A DNA stretch of 17,782 nucleotides, from positions 1 to 17,782 of the forward strand of contig CAYOHM010000038.1 of the NCBI GenBank assembly GCA_964403785.1. The letters run 5' to 3'. How positions within the stretch are numbered: position 1 is the first letter of the stretch; each line of letters begins with the position of its first letter. The DNA comes from MGBC120314 sp964403785 (GTDB lineage: Bacteria; Bacillota; Clostridia; Lachnospirales; Lachnospiraceae). Below the pieces are notes generated by a model, which saw only the letters and a program-made list of their open reading frames with translations, searched no databases and was not told where the DNA came from. This document shows, piece by piece, positions 15,081 through 17,782 of the stretch. Position numbers and translations under genes: made by a program.

Positions 15081-16172
15081 TTACTCCTGTGTTGCTGTTT
15101 CGTCATCAGCGTCCTGCGACTCCTGGTCAGCAAGAAGTGCTTTGATGCTCAAGCTGATTTTCTTTTCCTCAGCGTTAAAATCAACAACCTTAGCTTCAAT
15201 CTCCTGACCAATCTTCAATACATCAGCAGGCTTGTCAACATGAGTTCTGGAAATCTGTGAAACATGAAGCAATGCGTCAATGCCTGTTTCAAGCTCAACA
15301 AATGCACCAAAATCAGTCATTCTTGCAACCTTGCCGGTTACTACATTGCCAACTGCGTATTTAACAGGAGCAAGCGTCCAAGGATTCTTTTCCTCATACT
15401 TAAGGCTTAAGGCAATCTTGGTTCCCTGAATATCCTTAATAAAGGCTTCAACCTCGTCACCAACCTTAAATACCTTCTTAGGATTCTCAATTCTGCCCCA
15501 AGACATTTCTGAGATGTGAAGAAGTCCGTCAATGCCTCCCAAATCAATAAAAGCACCGAAATCCGTAAGATTCTTAACAGTACCCTTTACGGTTGTTCCG
15601 ACCTTAAGCTTTGCAAGTAATTCCTTCTGAAGCTCTGCCTTCTTGGCAACGATGAGCTGCTTGCAGTCACCAATGATTCTTCTTCTCTTAGGGTTAAACT
15701 CTGTTATAACAAATGTAACATCCTGACCTGCATACTTTGACAAATCCTTCTCATATACATCTGACACAAGGCTTGCAGGGATAAATACTCTTGCTTCGTC
15801 TACAATAACACTCAATCCGCCGTCAAGGACTGTTGAAACCTTCGCTGTAAGGACTTCCTTATTATTAAATGCCTCTTCCAGCCTCTTATTGCCGTTTTCT
15901 GCGGCAAGTCTCTTATAAGTGAGCAGCACCTGTCCCTCTCCGTCATTAACTTTAAGGACCTTGGCCTGCATCTTATCACCTATTGATACAACCTTTGTAA
16001 GGTCAACACCCGGTGTATTTGTGTATTCGTTACGTGTTATAATTCCATCTGACTTGTAGCCGATGTTTAAAATAATCTCATCTTCCTTGACACCGATAAC
16101 TGAGCCTTCAACAACTTCTCCTGTACGTATTGTTTTTAATGATTCTTCCAATAATTGTTCAAATTCTGACAT
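15081..16172 (-). CDS. rpsA: Ribosomal protein S1 homologue with four S1 domains
   Basis: A 363-residue protein with four OB-fold S1 RNA-binding repeats at about 18-87, 104-173, 191-257 and 276-344. Repeats 3 and 4 are the most canonical (LTDFGAFIDLGGIDGLLHIS and MTDFGAFVELETGIDALLHVS); repeats 1 and 2 are more divergent. E. coli S1 has six repeats, and four is usual in Firmicutes. S1-like proteins help bind and unfold mRNA at the 30S subunit, though in this phylum ribosome association is variable. The C-terminus is acidic (from about 349). The ATG at 16170-16172 lies inside ispH in another frame, with GGAGG at 16182-16186. In many clostridia the S1 domains are fused to IspH; here they are separate but overlapping. 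Confidence 0.93.
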   Translation of the reverse strand: MSEFEQLLEESLKTIRTGEVVEGSVIGVKEDEIILNIGYKSDGIITRNEYTNTPGVDLTKVVSIGDKMQAKVLKVNDGEGQVLLTYKRLAAENGNKRLEEAFNNKEVLTAKVSTVLDGGLSVIVDEARVFIPASLVSDVYEKDLSKYAGQDVTFVITEFNPKRRRIIGDCKQLIVAKKAELQKELLAKLKVGTTVKGTVKNLTDFGAFIDLGGIDGLLHISEMSWGRIENPKKVFKVGDEVEAFIKDIQGTKIALSLKYEEKNPWTLAPVKYAVGNVVTGKVARMTDFGAFVELETGIDALLHVSQISRTHVDKPADVLKIGQEIEAKVVDFNAEEKKISLSIKALLADQESQDADDETATQE

Positions 16173-16998
16173 AAGTATGAACCTCCTGTATAATATTATT
16201 TGGGGTGGAAGCCCCAGCTGTAATACCTACACAGCCCGCACAGCAAAACTTGTTTAAATCTAGGTCTCTAAGTGTCTGGATATAGTAAGTATTCACGCAC
16301 TCCTCTTTGCAGATTTCAAACAGCTTCTGTGTATTAGAACTGTTTTTTCCACCAATAACTATCATCGCATCGGACTTCTTTGCTAACTCCCTCGCCTCGG
16401 CCTGACGTTCCTCAGTGGCATTGCAAATCGTATTGCGAACAAATATATCATACCTCTTTTTTTGAATTATTTCAACTATATCTTTAAATTTCTTGTAATT
16501 AAATGTCGTTTGTGATACAATACATACCTTTTTATTGTCCTGAGGTTTAAAATCTAAAGCTTTTTCTTCCGTGTCAATAACAACCGGCGTATTATTACAC
16601 CAGCCCATTATGCCCTCGACCTCAGGATGATGCTCATTCCCGACAATTACAATCTGTGTACCTTCAGCACTTTCCTCATCGACAATTTTGTGGATTTTTT
16701 TTACAAAGGGGCAGGTTGCATCTATGATATTCCAGCCCATTTGCGAAAGCTCGGTATAAATGCTCCTTGCTGCTCCGTGAGAGCGCATAATCATCGTGCC
16801 CGGTCTTACGGCGGCTGCCTCCTGGAGTGAATTAATCACATTAATACCCTTATCCTTAAGGTCTTTTACAACCTCCTCATTATGGATTATAGGTCCGAAG
16901 GTATATACTTCCTCACTGCCTATCTGCTGGTAGACAAGTTCCACAGCTCTCTTCACTCCAAAACAAAACCCGGCTGTTTTTGCCAAAATAACTTCCAT
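16159..16998 (-). CDS. ispH: 4-hydroxy-3-methylbut-2-enyl diphosphate reductase IspH
   Basis: A 279-residue IspH (LytB), the last enzyme of the non-mevalonate pathway, which reduces HMBPP to isopentenyl and dimethylallyl diphosphate using an iron-sulfur cluster. The three cluster cysteines are C12 (GFCFGVKRAVE), C96 (DATCPFV) and C192 (TICNATEERQ). The substrate pocket residues H39 (GPIIHN), H124 and E126 (HHPEVEG), T165, the SSN segment (220-222) and S264 (TAGAST) are all visible. The protein is full length. Its last codons (QEVHTYVRI) contain the ribosome binding site and start of the S1 gene, with 14 bases shared. The ATG overlaps the cmk TAA by one base. Three cysteines (C252, C253, C256) just before GITAGAST are unusual. 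Confidence 0.97.
   Translation of the reverse strand: MEVILAKTAGFCFGVKRAVELVYQQIGSEEVYTFGPIIHNEEVVKDLKDKGINVINSLQEAAAVRPGTMIMRSHGAARSIYTELSQMGWNIIDATCPFVKKIHKIVDEESAEGTQIVIVGNEHHPEVEGIMGWCNNTPVVIDTEEKALDFKPQDNKKVCIVSQTTFNYKKFKDIVEIIQKKRYDIFVRNTICNATEERQAEARELAKKSDAMIVIGGKNSSNTQKLFEICKEECVNTYYIQTLRDLDLNKFCCAGCVGITAGASTPNNIIQEVHTYVRI
16182..16186 (-). promoter_or_regulatory. Ribosome binding site of the S1 gene, inside ispH
   Basis: GGAGG lies nine bases before the S1 ATG and is formed by ispH codons for Gln-Glu-Val. Ribosomes finishing ispH pass over it and stop 11 bases after the S1 start codon begins. This fixes the S1 start and points to coupled translation of two separate proteins. Confidence 0.8.
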
Positions 16999-17672
16999 TA
17001 AATCTCTCTCCTGCTTTTTTCAAAAAGCTCTATGATTCTTTGCGTCACCTCTTCAATGTTCATATCTGAAGAATCAACATACACCGCATCCTGTGCCTGA
17101 CGAAGCGGCGAATTTTCACGGTTCATATCACGGTAATCCCTATCCTTAATATCCTGTGCTATGGTGTCATAGTCAGGATTTTCACCTTTTTCCCTTAATT
17201 CGTCATAGCGCCTTTGTGCACGTGCTTCCACGCTTGCTGTTAGATATACCTTAAGTGTGGCATCAGGAAGAACACAGGTACCGATATCCCTTCCGTCCAT
17301 AATCACATCCGTAGTCTTTGCAAGCTGTCTTTGAAGCTCTACAAGCTTAGTACGGACATCCTTGTACACGGAGGTTACGGATGCCACCTTGCCCACCTGC
17401 TCCGTGCGAAGACGTCCCGTAACATTTTCATCATTAAGGAACACCTGCTGCACGCCATCTAAGTATTCTATACGGATGCTGACATTCTGACAGGCATTTT
17501 TTATTGCTTCCTCATCATCCGGATTAACCTCATTGTCCAAAAAATATATTGCCATAGCACGATACATTGCACCCGTATCCACATATATGAATTTTAAATC
17601 TGCCGCAATTTTCTTTGCTATTGTACTTTTACCGGCTCCTGCCGGACCATCCACTGCTATTGAGTATGACAT
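16998..17672 (-). CDS. cmk: Cytidylate kinase (CMP/dCMP kinase)
   Basis: A 224-residue nucleoside monophosphate kinase that phosphorylates CMP and dCMP with ATP. The P-loop GPAGAGKST (9-17), VDTGAMYRA (31-39, substrate part), MDGRDIGTCVLPDA (125-138) and the lid region RDYRDMNRENSPL (178-190) match the bacterial Cmk family. Length is normal. GGAG lies seven bases before the ATG at 17670-17672. It overlaps ispH by one base (TAATG), and the order cmk-ispH-S1 is common in clostridia. The promoter is not seen and probably lies beyond the right edge. Confidence 0.97.
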   Translation of the reverse strand: MSYSIAVDGPAGAGKSTIAKKIAADLKFIYVDTGAMYRAMAIYFLDNEVNPDDEEAIKNACQNVSIRIEYLDGVQQVFLNDENVTGRLRTEQVGKVASVTSVYKDVRTKLVELQRQLAKTTDVIMDGRDIGTCVLPDATLKVYLTASVEARAQRRYDELREKGENPDYDTIAQDIKDRDYRDMNRENSPLRQAQDAVYVDSSDMNIEEVTQRIIELFEKSRREI

Positions 17673-17684
17673 TTTACTCTCCTT

Positions 17685-17782
17685 TTATTTTTTATTAAAT
17701 TTGCCGATTTCGAAACTAAGGCGGGGCGCAGGCATATAGGTGCGATTATTCGGCACGTTTGCACTAAGAGTTCGCACGCAGC
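17685..17782 (-). CDS. Possible 3' end of an upstream gene (partial, unidentified)
   Basis: One minus-strand frame stays open from the window edge for 31 codons and stops with TAA at 17685-17687, 12 bases before cmk and just ahead of its ribosome binding site. The peptide ends RLSFEIGKFNKK. That spacing suits the preceding gene of an operon, but I do not recognise the product. A second frame is also open across this stretch, and GC and CGN arginine codons are higher than in neighbouring genes. A 6-bp inverted repeat (17740-17745 with 17772-17777) leaves an RNA element possible. Confidence 0.3.
   Translation of the reverse strand, partial: CVRTLSANVPNNRTYMPAPRLSFEIGKFNKK

Noticed and set aside
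16159..16172. Frameshift breaking an ispH-S1 fusion gene
   Set aside because: Both proteins look complete, and the S1 gene has a proper ribosome binding site and ATG, so this is read as two real genes and not a damaged fusion.
17740..17777. Structured RNA at the right edge (GTGCGA/TCGCAC stem)
   Set aside because: Only a 6-bp stem with a 26-base loop is visible, it matches no RNA class I know, and the window ends five bases later.
1..17782. CRISPR array, insertion sequence, prophage, defence or toxin-antitoxin system
   Set aside because: No direct repeat array, transposase, integrase, attachment site or defence-type gene was seen; nearly all of the window is taken up by housekeeping genes.

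Overview
The window looks like core chromosome of an anaerobic, low-to-moderate GC Firmicute, most likely a member of the Lachnospiraceae (Clostridia). The reasons are a complete Rnf complex in the clostridial order C-D-G-E-A-B, a SEDS/class B PBP pair next to a long U32-family protein, cytidylate kinase followed by IspH and an S1-domain protein, an orphan CheR, strong AGGAGG-type ribosome binding sites, and a tRNA without an encoded CCA end. The genus cannot be fixed from sequence reading alone. All protein genes except one lie on the minus strand. I see no transposase, integrase, CRISPR array, phage gene or other mobile element.

Layout in plus-strand coordinates (minus-strand transcription runs right to left). 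17-99 is tRNA-Leu(CAA), with its own promoter squeezed against the terminator of a NUDIX hydrolase gene (168-623). 704-5820 is a tight three-gene set transcribed as U32 protein, then SEDS glycosyltransferase, then class B penicillin-binding protein; the last two form a peptidoglycan polymerase/transpeptidase pair. 5902-6309 is zapA, with its own strong promoter and terminator. 6396-8045 is ruvB and ruvA, the Holliday junction branch migration motor. 8068-13016 is rnfCDGEAB, the ferredoxin:NAD+ oxidoreductase ion pump. Spacing suggests that rnf and ruvAB form one transcription unit of eight genes. 13179-14240, the only plus-strand protein gene, is a YprB-like DEDD exonuclease domain protein divergent from rnfC. 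It converges on cheR across a shared bidirectional terminator. 14270-17672 is cmk-ispH-rpsA-cheR, reading leftward. The right edge (17685-17782) may hold the 3' end of one more gene of this operon.

Together the window covers envelope growth and division (PBP, SEDS, ZapA), membrane energy conservation (Rnf), recombination (RuvAB), isoprenoid, nucleotide and translation housekeeping (IspH, CMK, S1) and one chemotaxis enzyme. Gene packing is tight: four junctions use the same one-base TAATG stop/start overlap, and the S1 gene starts inside ispH. I found no convincing new biological system. The most interesting points are organisational (the unfused but overlapping ispH/rpsA pair, rnf continuing into ruvAB, cheR after the S1 gene) and some protein details (a four-cysteine tail on RnfE, cysteine-rich RnfB, a second cysteine-bearing half in the U32 protein).
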